A DNA stretch of 64,000 bases from Oenanthe sinensis (taxonomy: Eukaryota > Streptophyta > Magnoliopsida > Apiales > Apiaceae), in NCBI GenBank assembly GCA_028671895.1, contig JAPMAC010000221.1, positions 3,596,001-3,660,000 on the forward strand. Reading direction: 5' to 3'. Positions 44,838-57,076 of the stretch are shown in pieces (the first letter of the stretch is position 1; every line of letters starts with the position of its first letter). Both the position numbers and the translations under genes were made by a program. The notes beneath the pieces were generated by a model, which was given only the letters and a program-made list of their open reading frames with translations, searched no databases and was not told where the DNA came from.

Positions 44838-44962
44838 ATAATAAATTAATTAAAATGTCACATTTGATAGTAATAAAAAGTTAGGTAAAATACGTAAAAA
44901 TTTAATACAAAATATGTATATAGCTTGGACTCATATTATAATATTTAAAATTTTATTCAATG

Positions 44963-45005
<43 letters not shown>

Positions 45006-47365
45006 TGGGTTTGAATTAATTTTTTTAATATAAATATGTACATAATTTTGATTGAATTAATATAAATATATATAATTTAAGCTTATATTTGAAAGCTATA
45101 AATTAATATTTAAATTCTAATTATAGGGCATAGATCAGAAGATATCAAGTAACATACCTGTTTCTTAACAGTAACACGTACCCTGGTCTATATATGAATT
45201 TGACCACAAATATATTTGTTCTGGACTAGATTGTAACCGAAGCTAATTATAGTAATAATGTAATGGAGCTTTATGTCGATTTGACTAATATATCAGCTCC
45301 TGAGGAATCAGCTCCATAGTGTAGATTTTAAAACCTGGAGAAACAGACATGACAAGGAAATATTGGAGCGTAGAATATATACTGTGTATATATTATTATA
45401 CTCAGTTTACCCAAAAATCCCTCGCTACAGAAGCCCTAGGAATCTAGGATAATATATCTATAATCTATATATACTCTAACGGGCTTTTGAAATTTATTAT
45501 TTTATTGGACTATAAGGGGCTTTTGAAATTGATTATTTTATTGAAGGGTCGTTTGTAACTCTACCACCTTCTTGATTCTAAAAGTGACCCCTCCAATGCC
45601 CATATTTTATACAAGAAAATAACGACCCCTTCAAATTTGCTCCGCCCCCCATAAAAATAGTTATACATTTACATTTTAGTGTATCTTTCAGTTATTTTAA
45701 AATAAACTAAGGAATACAGAATTTTTTTCATTACTCCCCCACCCCCCAAATTTCGAAATAATATTTTCAATCAGACTCTTCTTTTCTATATCATTATTTT
45801 GTTTTAAATCATAATTCATTATACTAAGTATATTTTCTTATTAAATATGAAATTTGTAACTTTTCTAAATCTTCATATCTGTTTTCGTATCGTTCAGATT
45901 TGATTCTTATCATCCATATCTGTTTTCACATCTTTCAGATTGATTTTTTGAACGATATAATTGTCATATGTGATGACTTTTTGTACCTATATGGGGTATG
46001 ACAATTTTTTATGGTGTTTTGACCATATATGTGGTGGTTATATGTTGTTTATGACGATTTTATTTTATATTAGATGACTTTTATTATGAATTGAGAGTTT
46101 TATGCTATGATTTTATACTGTATATTTTGTTACATGTTCGTCGACTTATTTGTATTTGTTGGTTTGTTTTTTATTTTTCAGATTTAATTGGATGGGTTAT
46201 TGCGTATAGATGGATGATGAATAAAATCAGAATTTTGTTACTCGAATGAGAAGAAGGGTAAAGAGAAGGTGGATGGAGATGGGAAATTGGATTTAATGGC
46301 GAAAACAGCAAGACAGGACTATTTTTTTAGCATTTGGACTAGTGCTTTAGCATTGGGGACCCACAAACCTTTAAGAATTATCAGTCTTTGTGTCGGGAGC
46401 CACTCTATATATTGATTTCTATGATTGTTTTAGGGCACTCTTTTTCCCCTTTGAAATTGTTTCCCATAGGGTTTTACTCTTATGGGGTTTTAACGAAACT
46501 CGTTTTGTTGGATATAAAAGTTTTATTATCTAAACTTCTAGAGGAATCTCTTTCTTATGAGTTGTTCGACCCATGAATTGGTTAAACATACCTTTCGGTT
46601 AGATGATAAGTTTTTATTATCTTTCTCATGTATTATCAGATATTATTTATCAATAAAATGATTCTTCATTTTTCAAACAAATAAAAATAAAATAAACTAG
46701 GGAATTTGCCCATACTTAGCACACAAATAAAATTATAAAAATAAAGAATTTAATTAATTTATTTAAAGTTTTTAAAAATTTAAGCTAATATAAAAATTTA
46801 TAAAATTCATATAATATTTAAAAGTAATGTTTATTTATTAATTATAATAATCATAATTATAAATTTAAAATACATTTGAGAATACTAAAATATTGAAACT
46901 TACATATATTTCAAAAACATAAACAATTATCCCACATGAAATAAAATACAAAAATTTCTAACATCATTGAAAAATTTATTGAAAAAAAATTAAGTAACAA
47001 TCATCCCATAAGAAATAAAATTCAAATATGTCTAAAACATTGAAACATTGTTCAATAATAATGAAGTATCAAAAAATGAAATATGTGAAATATATTTTCT
47101 AAACATTTAAAGTTCTCAAGCATCATCCATCCAAAAAGTAAAGTTGAGTACAAAAAAGCTCATTCTCCATTTTCCTGTCATGTTGAAAAATATAAAGACA
47201 GCCAATAATTAAAAATTATAATTTAATATATGGCATGCATGATATTTCTAATTCTCGAAAAATAAAAATATCAGTTTAATTTTCTTGTTGCAAGATTTAG
47301 CTGAACCTGGAGTATTTCCTAGCTTAACATTCTGATAATTATTGAAATATTAGTAATTTACATTG
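44838..47365. other. Unclassified A+T-rich DNA between mini-copia and Gypsy-2
   Basis: No gene is supported. A (TA)n tract lies at 44962-45001. A 36-bp unit beginning GGGCTTTTGAAATT is tandemly doubled at 45481 and 45517. C-rich runs occur at 45645-45655 and 45737-45747. A segment with CATCCCA, AGAAATAAAATTCAAATA and CATTGAAA is repeated near 46930 and 47003. A short open frame at 46388-46576 matches nothing I know. The right edge is the truncation point of Gypsy-2. Confidence 0.5.
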
Positions 47366-48882
47366 TTAGAAACCATCATTCCCAAGAATTTTCCAGACCC
47401 TACGCCAAAGGCGCATTTCGCAGGGTTTAACATCATTTTATGGTGCCTCAACACTTCGAAAGCCTCTATAAGGTGTTAAATGTGATCGGCTTTATCAAGG
47501 ATTTTAACTAGCATATCATCAACATAGACCTCCATGGTTTTTTCAATAAGATGCTTGAATATTTTGTTAACTAACCTTTGATAGGTGGCTCCTGCATTCT
47601 TTAACCCAAAGGCCATAACAAGATAACAAAATACACCAAAGTCAGTGATGAAAGATACCTTGACAATGTCATCCTTATGCATTCTGATCTGATTGTATCC
47701 ACTAAAGCCATCCATGAATCTTAACATCTCATGTCCTGCAATGGCATCTATAACTGCATCAATCCTTGAGAGAGGAAAGCAATCCTTTAGACATGCATCA
47801 TTCAAGTTAGTAAAGTCTACACACATTTTCTACTTGCCATTGGATTTCTTGACCATCACAGGGTTAACGAGTCATTCGGGAAATTAAATTTCTTTAATGA
47901 AACCAGCCTCTAAGAGCTTTTCCAATTCTTGTTTTATGGTCTCTTGCCTTTCTGGAGTGAAGTTTCTCTTATTTTGTTTCACCGTTTTTCATCTTGGATC
48001 CACGTTAAGTTTATGAATGATCAGTTCGGGGTAAATCCCTGGTATATTAGTGGTTGTCCAAGTAAACAAGTCCTCAATTTCTGGTAAGAATTTTGTTAAC
48101 TTGTCTTTCATAGGCTCTTTCAATGAGGCCCCAATATAGGTGAATTTTTTAGGTTCTCCCAGAACTAAGGGAATTGGAACCAAATCTTCAGATGGCTTCC
48201 CCCTTCTTTCTTCCTCTTTTCTTGAGTCCATGTCCTCTATAGGCAGGACTTTCCCCCGACTCCATCGGGTCTTAGGGCAGCCACATAGTAACTTCTTGCC
48301 ATTCTCCAACACTGTTTCTGATGGGGAACTTGATCTTCAAGTGATAACTCGAGGCAAACGCCTTAAAAGCATGCAAGCTTGCCTTCCAAGGATTGCGTTG
48401 TATATAAAAGATGCTTTGATTGCCAAGAAAGTTAGCATCTGGGTAACCTCTAAAGGCTCATTTCTCATTGTCATGGGTAGTTGAATTGTTCCTTCTACTT
48501 TCGATTCCACTCCATTGAATCCATAAATTGGAACATCCGAAGGGTTTAGTTGAGAATAATTGTATCTCATCTTCACAAAGGCATTATAGAGTAAGATATC
48601 GACGGATGCTCCATTTTCCATCAAGACTCTTTTTACTTCTGAATTGCCTACCAAAGGGGTTATGACAAGGGGATTGTCGTGGGAAAACTTTACCCCTTCC
48701 TGGTCCGAGTCGTCAAAAGATAGGATAGCCTCTGTCTTAGCACATTTAGGTGCCTCCCCTATGACTTGCATAACTTCTTTAGCGTATGATTTTCTTGAGT
48801 TTGTTGAATTCCCCGCAGATGTAGGTCCTAAAAAAATCATGTTGATGACTAGCCCTCAAGGTTGAGAATTCCTATCTCGGTT
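47366..48882 (-). pseudogene. pol: Gypsy-2 protease and reverse transcriptase, truncated
   Basis: Left half of a minus-strand Tat-type gypsy element of the same lineage as Gypsy-1. From right to left: protease (48840-48337) with KFSHDNPLVITPLV and LMENGASVDILLYNAF, where the catalytic Asp reads as Glu; a linker with FTWTTTNIPGIYPELIIHKL (48312-47989); and RT with CVDFTNLNDACLKDCFPLSR, MLRFMDGFSGYNQIRMHKDD and the catalytic YVDD (47515-47526, intact). It stops after KFLGMMVSN at 47366, where unrelated A+T-rich DNA begins. RNase H, integrase and the 3' LTR are missing. Frames are interrupted near 48320, 47985 and 47480. Confidence 0.88.
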
Positions 48883-50229
48883 TGAAAGGCATATAACTAG
48901 GCCTATTTTTAATAATTATATGACAACTCAACACAATTAAGGAACATAAGTATATAATAATTATGATAACAGGAATCAAGACAAAGAAAGTTAACTAGAC
49001 ATAAAGAATCCTAAATATCAGAAGCGTTCTAATGAAGCTGCTACTCTACACAGGAAGAACTTCATTAATATGTTCAAGCATCAGCGAAAAATAAAGAAGT
49101 AGTATTTCAGAAGAGTACAGAAGATACAGAAGATTCCAAGTGGCTACTACAGAAAGATTCCAGGAAAATAAAATATTAAAGACAAAGCTAGAAGCAAGAA
49201 CAAGACAGAATATCACAAATATTAAAATTAAAAGGTGAAGAATATTTATTCAGTATGACACAAATGAACCAGACAATACATTTGTGTGTCAACTAGTTTA
49301 ATAAATATTTTTCACCTAGCTCAAGTGATTTTTAGAAAGAAGACAGAAGATAGAAAGATTAAAGTCAAATCTACAGTGGTTGTGCAGTGAAGAAACTAAA
49401 TTAATTCTACTATTAAAAGTTAATTAATTATTTAATTTATCTACTTAAATTAATTCATCTTGAATTGATTTAATTTGTAAATTTTATAATTAAAATTGGT
49501 GAAATTAATTAAGTTAAAAAGAACATTTAATTTAATATTTAAAGAAAGTCTAGCTGCATTAATTTAGAAAGTCTTATCGAATTATATCGGTAAGACCTTT
49601 TAAAAGTCTTACTGAATTATATCGGTAAGACCTTTTAAAAAAGTCTAACCGACAGAATCTGTAAGACTTTCTGAAAAGTCTTACCGAGTTCTTTCATTTG
49701 TCTCGGCAAGACTTTTCAAAAGTCTTACCGAATTTCTGAAAAGTCTTACCGAGTCTTTTAAAAGTCTTACTGAATTTTAAAAGTCTTGCCCAACTTATTT
49801 CAAAAGTCTTAAAGGCTAATTTATAAAGTCTTTCGAATTTTTAAATAAGTTTTATTCAAAAGTCTTGCTATCTTTTTCCTCTAAAAATATGAGGAAAGGT
49901 TTTCATTATTTGAGTGATTGAAAACATTCAAATTTCAGAAATTTGTATGCATTGTAATATTCACAGATTTCTGTGCAAATTTAGAATATAATTGTTAAAC
50001 CCGAAAACATCATGTCGAATTCGTTCTAGATCACTTTATCAATTATATACACTTTCCATCAGATTAATTTTGTAATACTTTTCAAGGTAAAATTATATCT
50101 TCTACTTGAAACGTATTTCATTAAAATTAATATTTCGTGATTAATTAAAATAATATTTTTAAATTCAAAATTCCGCGACAAATTTTGATATTGTATTCAA
50201 CCCCCCTTCTACAATACCAGGGACCAACA
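48883..50229 (+). repeat. Copia-2 5' LTR
   Basis: Between 49560 and 49815 the word AAAAGTCTTACCGA and its complement TCGGTAAGAC alternate about ten times, forming palindromes such as TTACCGAATTATATCGGTAA (near 49609). CGG/CCG palindromes in the LTR have been described for Sireviruses. Confidence 0.94.
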
Positions 50230-50231
50230 AT

Positions 50232-50242
50232 TGGTATCAAAC
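50232..50242 (+). promoter_or_regulatory. Copia-2 primer-binding site
   Basis: TGGTATCAAAC after the LTR, a mutated initiator-tRNA-Met site (GAGC expected after TGGTATCA). Confidence 0.8.
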
Positions 50243-50419
50243 TGTTTGATATTTTTAATATCAGATCCGAACCAAATATTCCGCAACTCATACATATCTC
50301 AAAAATTATTTTTAATTCGAAATAATTTTTTTTTCACAAAAATTTTTTTTGATAAAAAATTGGTTTAAGTCAAAAATTAAAATATTTTTTGAAACACTTA
50401 ATTTTTAATCTTATTAAAA

Positions 50420-52482
50420 ATGAGTAGACAAAAAGTGACGAGCATTAAAATTCCACAGTTTGATAAAGATCACTATAATTTGTGGAAGCACAAAATGCTA
50501 CTATTCATTGGGATTGCCAATCCCAAGTATGCATCAATTTTGGCCAACGGTGTTGAACCCCCAAGAACAGTTATTCTCCAACAAGAGGTAGATGGGGTCG
50601 TAATTCCTCACAGACAGTTTTCAAAAAGTCTAGCTGACTACACAGATCAAGAAAAGGAAGTTGTGTCCCTGGACAACAATCTCAAACTCATATTGATAGA
50701 ATCCCTAGACTACGTCTTGTATAATAACGTGGTCAATTGTAAAAACGCCAAACAAATCTGGGATAAAATAGAGATTATCAACAAAGGGACTGAAGAAGTC
50801 AGAGAGAATAGACTGGAGATCATGACCTCCCAGTACGAGCAGTTTAGATCCAACCCTGGTGAGGGTATCTCTGAGGTGTTTCAGAAATTGAATAAACTGA
50901 TAAACGAGCTCAACCTAAATAAGAAATATTATCAGAAGTAGAAGGTCAACAGGAAGTTTTTGCTAACCTTACTAGAGCATTAGGAACACAAGATCGCATT
51001 AATTCGAGAGTCTAGGAACATGAAAGAACTTACACTAGACAGACTTTACGGAGTGCTAAAGACTTATGAATTACAACAGATCTAGACCAGAGAAATGTAT
51101 GGAAGAGGCAAGGTTGTTAGTTCTTGTAAAGAACTGTTAGTGGAAGCACTAGAGAAGAGGAAGTGAAGGTTGCTGAACCTTCAAATAGTTCAATGAAATA
51201 TGTGGTTCCAGAACTTGAACATACTTCAGATAACTAGGAAAATGGTGAGTACTCCTCATTGGAAGAACTAGATCAGGTGGAAGATGAATCTCTAGCTATG
51301 GTTTCTAGGAAGTTTGGCAACATGAGATTTTGAAAGAACTCATCCTATAGAGTTAAACCAAATTTTAGAAGGTTCCAAACAGGAGGTTCTTCTACAAATG
51401 TATCAAAAAGCGGCTACAAGACTGTCTTAGTTGATAGAAGCAAGTTTTGTTGCTTCTACTGCAATGAGCTAGGCCACTTTACAACTGAATGCAAAAATCC
51501 GAAGCAAGGGAAAAAAAGAGAGTCTTATGAAGAGCTCAAGGAAAAGTATGATGCACTTGTGAAAAAGCATCAAGGAAAGTCTTATCTAGAATAGGGCAAA
51601 AGCTAGGACGACTCAAACAACGATGATGAGGAGGAGCTGGGAAATCTTGCTCTTATGACTTCATCCGGAGAATCTCTGTCTCCCACTCGACAAGGAAGAA
51701 TAGATGTAAATCCATCTTGCCCTAAAATGTTTGCATTGCTAGGTAAAAAATTAGATGGTGAAAGAGATAAGGTTAAGAAACTAATTCTCGCAAATAAAGT
51801 CTTACATGATGAGAATGATGTTGTAAACATGTTAAAAAACAAATGTAAGAAATTGACTGAGGACTTAGCTTTTTAAGTCAATAGAGTCAGTTGTTATGTT
51901 AAAGTTGAAGCCTATCTTAGAAATCAAATAGAGGAAGAGAAGAAGAAGTGTCAAGTCTATAAGAATTCCTCTTATATTGTAAAGAACCTAATTGACCAAC
52001 ATGAGATAAATCGAAAAGTTAGAATAGGCGTTAAGTACAATAAATCTATAGGAAAGACAAGCAACATAACCCCATTCAGAAAAAGTGCAGAAGAAAGGGG
52101 TATCCCACGTGTTGTTAAAGACAAACCTGAACCTCTTTTCATAACCCCAATAGATGAACCAATTCTTGAGAGCTCTATCTTAATTGCTTATGAAATGAAG
52201 TTAGAGGATCTCGAGGAAGAAAAGAAAAGAAAGGAACATGTTAAGGACATACAAGGAGTTAATGTCCAAAAAGAGAAGAGTGCACCTAAGACACCAGTGG
52301 AAGATGTGGGAACTTCTAGATCGCCCAATCCTGGTATAGGTTCTAAAGACTTAAAGAATAATGTGAACAGATCCAATATGTTTGTTAATAGGAGGAATAG
52401 TAACAACAAATATCATTCTACTGAGAACTTTAAAATTGCTGATAAAGTTGAAGTAGAAACTGTTAAGACACTTAATGTTTGA
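50420..52482 (+). pseudogene. gag: Copia-2 gag, long Sirevirus type, broken
   Basis: The first piece (50420-50941) starts MSRQKVTSIKIPQFDKDHYN and runs through NLWKHKMLLFIGIANP, CKNAKQIWDKIEIINKGTEE and GEGISEVFQKLNKLINEL. After several stops comes the zinc knuckle CFYCNELGHFTTEC (51449-51490, all Cys/His present). A long C-terminal extension follows: YEELKEKYDALVKKHQGK, an acidic stretch and a heptad-like coiled coil with ERDKVKKLILANKV (51655-51876). A Lys/Glu-rich tail ends at 52482. Stops lie at about 50939, 51590, 51604 and 51874. The extension downstream of the zinc knuckle is typical of Sirevirus Gag. Confidence 0.87.
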
Positions 52483-53950
52483 ATAACATGCCTATTATTG
52501 ATATATGCCATAAACCTTGTGGCATTTTAAATTGTATGTTATGTGCTTTTAATGCTATGACTGGTTATTTCAAACGCATGATTGGTAATAAAGATAACAT
52601 GACACCTAGACAACACATCAATAATAAAATTAGAAAATCCAGGACTGCGATTCCTTCACCTATCAAAAAGGAAACATATATTCCTAAGTCTAAACAGAAA
52701 GTTGTTAAGACTGTTTATAGGAAAGTAAGTATAGTCAAGGTGGATGATACTGTTATTCGAAAAGGATATATTGTCAAAGCTGACAAAGGTCAATTCTTTA
52801 AGTATGAAGGACCCAATTAGTTTAGGGTTCCGAAGACGAATTAATCCGTTTGATATTTGCAGGGAGTTAAACAGGTAAACCGGGTTGTATGGATCCTGGA
52901 CAGAGGATCTTCAAGGCATATGACCGGAGATAGAGCCCTGATATCAAACGTGGTTGAAAGAGCTAGACCAATCGTCACTTTTGGAGATAACAACAAAGGA
53001 ATGACTACGGGATATGACAAATTAAATGTTGGGAATGTTATCATTGAAAACATCTCTTTAGTGGAAGGACTTAAGCACAATCTACTCAGCGTCAGTCAAT
53101 TCTGTGATAAAGGATACAAAGTAAACTTTTTCAAGGAAAAATGCTTAATAGCACATTCTAAAGATGATAAACTGGCCTTAAGTGGAGTAAGGAAAAGAAA
53201 CTTTTACGTAGCCGATCTCAACTCAGGAATTGAAGATGAAGCAAACTGTTTTTCTTCAAAGGCTTTATCAGAAGAAAGCTGGATATGAAACAAGAATCTC
53301 ACACCTGAATTTTAAAATAGTGAACTCACTGGTCGAGAGGGATTTGGTGAGAGGACTGCCTCCAATGGAATTTACACAAGAAGGATTGTGTGAGGCAAGT
53401 CAGAAAGGGAGTCACAGAGGCACAGACACTACAAACATCACTGAACCACTTCAACTCCTACACATAGATTTATTTGGTCCAGTCAATATTATATCTATAT
53501 GAAAAAAAAATATGTTGTAGTAATTGTAGATAACTTCACAAAGTACACGTGGGTTTTATTCTTGAACTCTACGGATGAAAATCAACAATTGGTGATTGAT
53601 CATGTATAGCTGATTGAGTTAAATTCAAAGTTAGTTGTCCGAGCAATCAGATCAGATAATGGAACAGAATTCAAGAATGAAATTCTGAACAACTTTTGCT
53701 CAGACAAAGGGATAACAAGACAATACTCAGCATCAAGAAATCCACAACAGAATGGAGTTGTAGAAAGAAAAAATAGAGCCCTGATTGAAGCTGCAAGAAC
53801 AATATTAAGTTAATCAAGGTTACCTATCTATTTCTGGGCTGAAACAGTAAACACAACATGTTATACCCAGAATCGAACTTTGATAAATAAAGATCATATG
53901 AAGACTCCCTATGAATTAATGGCTGACAAGAAACCAACACTCAAGTACTT
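52483..53950 (+). pseudogene. pol: Copia-2 protease and integrase, broken
   Basis: 52479-52820 is a Cys- and Lys-rich linker. Protease is seen from about 52860: RVVWILDRGSSRHMTGDRAL, where Arg replaces the Ser/Thr of Asp-Ser-Gly and should kill the active site, then VTFGDNNKGMTTGY and HNLLSVSQFCDKGYKV. The GAG-pre-integrase block reads ISHLNFKIVNSLVERDLVRG. The integrase core has LLHIDLFGPV, IRSDNGTEFKN and NPQQNGVVERKNRAL, so D, D and E are kept, then YFWAETVNTTCYTQNRTLIN. Stops are at about 53285, 53500, 53607 and 53810, and a block is lost after FHVYGAKYQ near 53970. Confidence 0.88.
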
Positions 53951-53952
53951 TC

Positions 53953-56027
53953 ATGTATATGGAGCCAAATACCAAGGCACATAGAGCTATTTTTTTCGGT
54001 TATGCAAGAAGAGCATATAGGGTATACATAATTGATCAACACCAAGTAAAAGAAAGTGTCAATGTTACTTTTGATGACACTAAACTCCCAAGTATCCAAA
54101 CAGAAGATTCTTCTGAGTCATTAAAATTTGATAATTATCCAGACTCACATTCTGATGATGAAGAAGAACTTGAGGTTGCAGCAAGAAATGATGATGACAT
54201 TAATGATAATGATCCTGGTAATAGTGGTGGAAACAATGGTAACACTGGAGATACTACTAATACCAGTGGTGGATCAACAAGTCATCATGGCAGTAACTCA
54301 GGGGGAGATGATAGATCTACTGGCAGAACACAACATCACAATGTATATCGAGGCGAATCATCAAGATCAAACCTACCAAGGGAAATGATATGGAGCAGAG
54401 GTCATCCTTTTGAATTGATCATAGGTGATCCAGATGTTGGAGTTAGAACCAGAAGTGCAACTTCAAATGAATTCTTATTTTCAATTTTTCTATCTCAAGA
54501 AGAACCAAAGAAGATTGAAGATGCATTAACTGATCCAGATTGGGTTCTTGCCATGCAAGAAAATCTCAATCAGTTTAAGTGACAAGAAGTCTGGACACTG
54601 GTACCCAGGCCAAAAGATAGATCCGTAATTGGCACCAAATAGGTATACAGGAACAAGTTAGATGGTAATGGCATTGTTACAAGGAACAAAGCCAGAGTGG
54701 TGGCAAAGGGTTACTCCTAGGAAGAGGGAATTGATTATGACGAGACCTACCCATCAGTTGTAAGACTTGAAGCCATCAGGATATTTCTGGCATTCGTAGC
54801 ACATTCCAATTTCAAAGTTTATCAAATGGATGTGAAGAGTGCATTTCTGAATGGAGAGTTGGAAGTATAACTATATGTGGAATAGCCCCTGGATTTGAAA
54901 ATCCAGAGTTTATTGATTTTATGTATTTTCTATTCGAAGCTCTCTATAGACTCAAGCAAGCACCGAGGACATATTATGACACTCTCTCTGAGTTTTTACT
55001 TGAAAATAGTTTTATTAGAGATGCCATATATAAAACTCTCTTTTATAAATTACATGATAAATATATTATATTTGTCCAAGTTTATGTTGATGATATTATA
55101 TTTGGTTATACTAACAAAAACTTGTGCAAGAGATTTGCTAAGTTAATGCAGAGTAAGTATGAAATGAGCATGATGGGTGAGCTGTCATTCTTCCTAGGAT
55201 TGCAAGTAAAGCAAAAGGAAGATGTGATTTTTATTTTCCAATCAATGTACGTAAGGGATCTTCTGAGAAAGTACAGTCTAGAAGATTCTTCACCGGCAAA
55301 AACCCCAATGCCAACAGCCACCAAGCTTGACAAAGATGAAACTGGTAAGAAAGTTGACATCACAAGCTACAGAGGTATGATAGGCTCAATATTATATTTA
55401 ACTGCTAGTAGACCTGATATAATGTTTGCAACATGCTTATGTGCAAGGTTTCAATCTGACCCTAGGGAATCTCATCTTATAGTTGTTAAAAGAATTTTTA
55501 GATATCTGAAGGGTACACTAAATCTTGGAATTTGGTACCCTAAAGATACAGGTTTTGACCTAATGAGCAATACAGATTCAGATTATACAGGATGTAGGAT
55601 GGACAAGAAAAGTACTTTTGGAACCTGTCAGTTTCTAGGACGTCGGTTGATCTCTTGGTACAACAAGAAATAACATTCAGTATCTACATCGACAGCCGAA
55701 GCAAAATATATTGCGGCAGGTAGCTGTTGTGCACAGATCTTGTGGATAAGGAATCAACTAAATGACTATGGACATGCGTTAAACAAAATTCCAATTTTCT
55801 GTGACAACACAAGTGCAATAGCCATCTCCAACAATCATGTACAACACTCTCGAACCAAGCACATTGACATAAGGTATCATTTTATCCGAGAGCATGTCAT
55901 GAACGGAACTGTGGTGTTACACTTTGTACCTACGGAAGATCAAATAGCCGTCATCTTCACGAATGCACTTGATGAATCCGTTTTCTCTAATTTGGTTAGT
56001 GAACTAGGGATATTAAACAATGACTAA
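53953..56027 (+). pseudogene. pol: Copia-2 reverse transcriptase-RNase H, broken
   Basis: A 209-codon piece carries the integrase end (RAYRVYIIDQHQVKESVNVT), an Asn/Gly/Ser-rich low-complexity linker, and the RT start DALTDPDWVLAMQENLNQF. RT continues with NKARVVAKGYS, YETYPSVV-like residues, YQMDVKSAFLNGELEV and RLKQAPRTYYDTL, then the intact catalytic YVDD (55083-55094, in QVYVDDIIFGYTNKN) and GELSFFLGLQVKQKED. RNase H has DSDYTGCRMDKKSTFG, ISWYNKK, STAEAKYIAAGSCC, FCDNTSAIAISNNH and SRTKHIDIRYHFIREH. It ends LVSELGILNND at 56027. Stops lie at about 54580, 54643, 54718, 54868 and 55671. Confidence 0.9.
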
Positions 56028-57076
56028 TTTTTGGTTGCTAGGAATTGATTTGAGTTCATAAATATTAAATGTTAATATTTAAAAAATTTATGAAGTTCGA
56101 ATCAACATAATCCTAGGGCTTATGAATATTTGGAGAAATTATCTTGAGAATAATTTAATACTCTTAATAGATAATTACTTCAATTATAGCATAAGTACTT
56201 ATATTTATTTTAAGTATTATATATATTGTAATGTATTTTTCTAATTATTGTTGCACATTAATATTGAATATATTATTAATTATTTAATTAATTTATTCAT
56301 TAAATTAATTTTGAATTAATTTAATTCCTAAATTAATTAGAATAGTTAATAATATAAATAATTATTATATATCCTTAATAATTTATTAGTTTGTAAATGG
56401 GATTCTAATTAAGACTTTTATCTTAATCATTTTTTTTCTTTTTAATAATTGTTTTAAGAATTAATTTGTTTTAATAAATTATTATATATCCTTAATAAAT
56501 TATTAGACTCAGTAAGAATTAATTTGTTTTAATAAATTATTATATATCCTTAATAAATTATTAGACTGATTCTAATTCCTAAATTGCCTAACTTTTATCT
56601 TAATCATTTTTTTTCTTTTTCTTATTTAGCTTATTATACAGTCTAAGATATGCATGCATATACACACTGTCTACACTGACAGATCTATCAAGACTTTTGA
56701 AAAACGATTGATTTCTTGTCAAAACTGATATCACCCTACAACTGATAAATTTGTCACTTGTTTTACAAGCTTTAGCTTGCTTAGTGTGATTAAATCGATC
56801 CAAACAGTCGAATTTCTTCCTGATATTTCTAAAAATAAAACTAATTGTAGACTGTTTTGTCAAGAACTGAGCTTGATTTTGATCTTTGCAGAATTAGAGG
56901 ACTGATATAGAGTGTTTTGGGTGTTAAAAATCGATTTAGGGCTTGTTGTTATTAAAAGTCGATTTATTTTGGTGATTTTCGATTAATTAGGGTGTTATTT
57001 TTGAATAGTGTGTTAATTTGAGATTAATTAGTAATTTGTCTGTTAAAATCCAATTTATTTAATTTATTAATTAAAA
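56028..57076 (+). other. Copia-2 spacer with tandem duplication
   Basis: No coding sequence. An inverted repeat (TTCATAAAT/ATTTATGAA, 56056-56096) follows the RNase H stop. A 58-bp unit with TTAATTTGTTTTAATAAATT is duplicated at 56461 and 56519. A further copy of CTTTTATCTTAATCATTTTT occurs at 56416 and 56590. Confidence 0.75.

Noticed and set aside
46388..46576. 62-residue open frame in unassigned DNA
   Set aside because: No recognisable motif, A+T-rich surroundings, no gene context; length is within chance.
45455..46700. Possible Helitron (TCTATATATACT near 45463, CTAGGGAATTTGCCCATACTTAGCACA near 46697 in shape)
   Set aside because: No defined 3' hairpin with CTRR end in the right orientation and no helicase; too weak to call.
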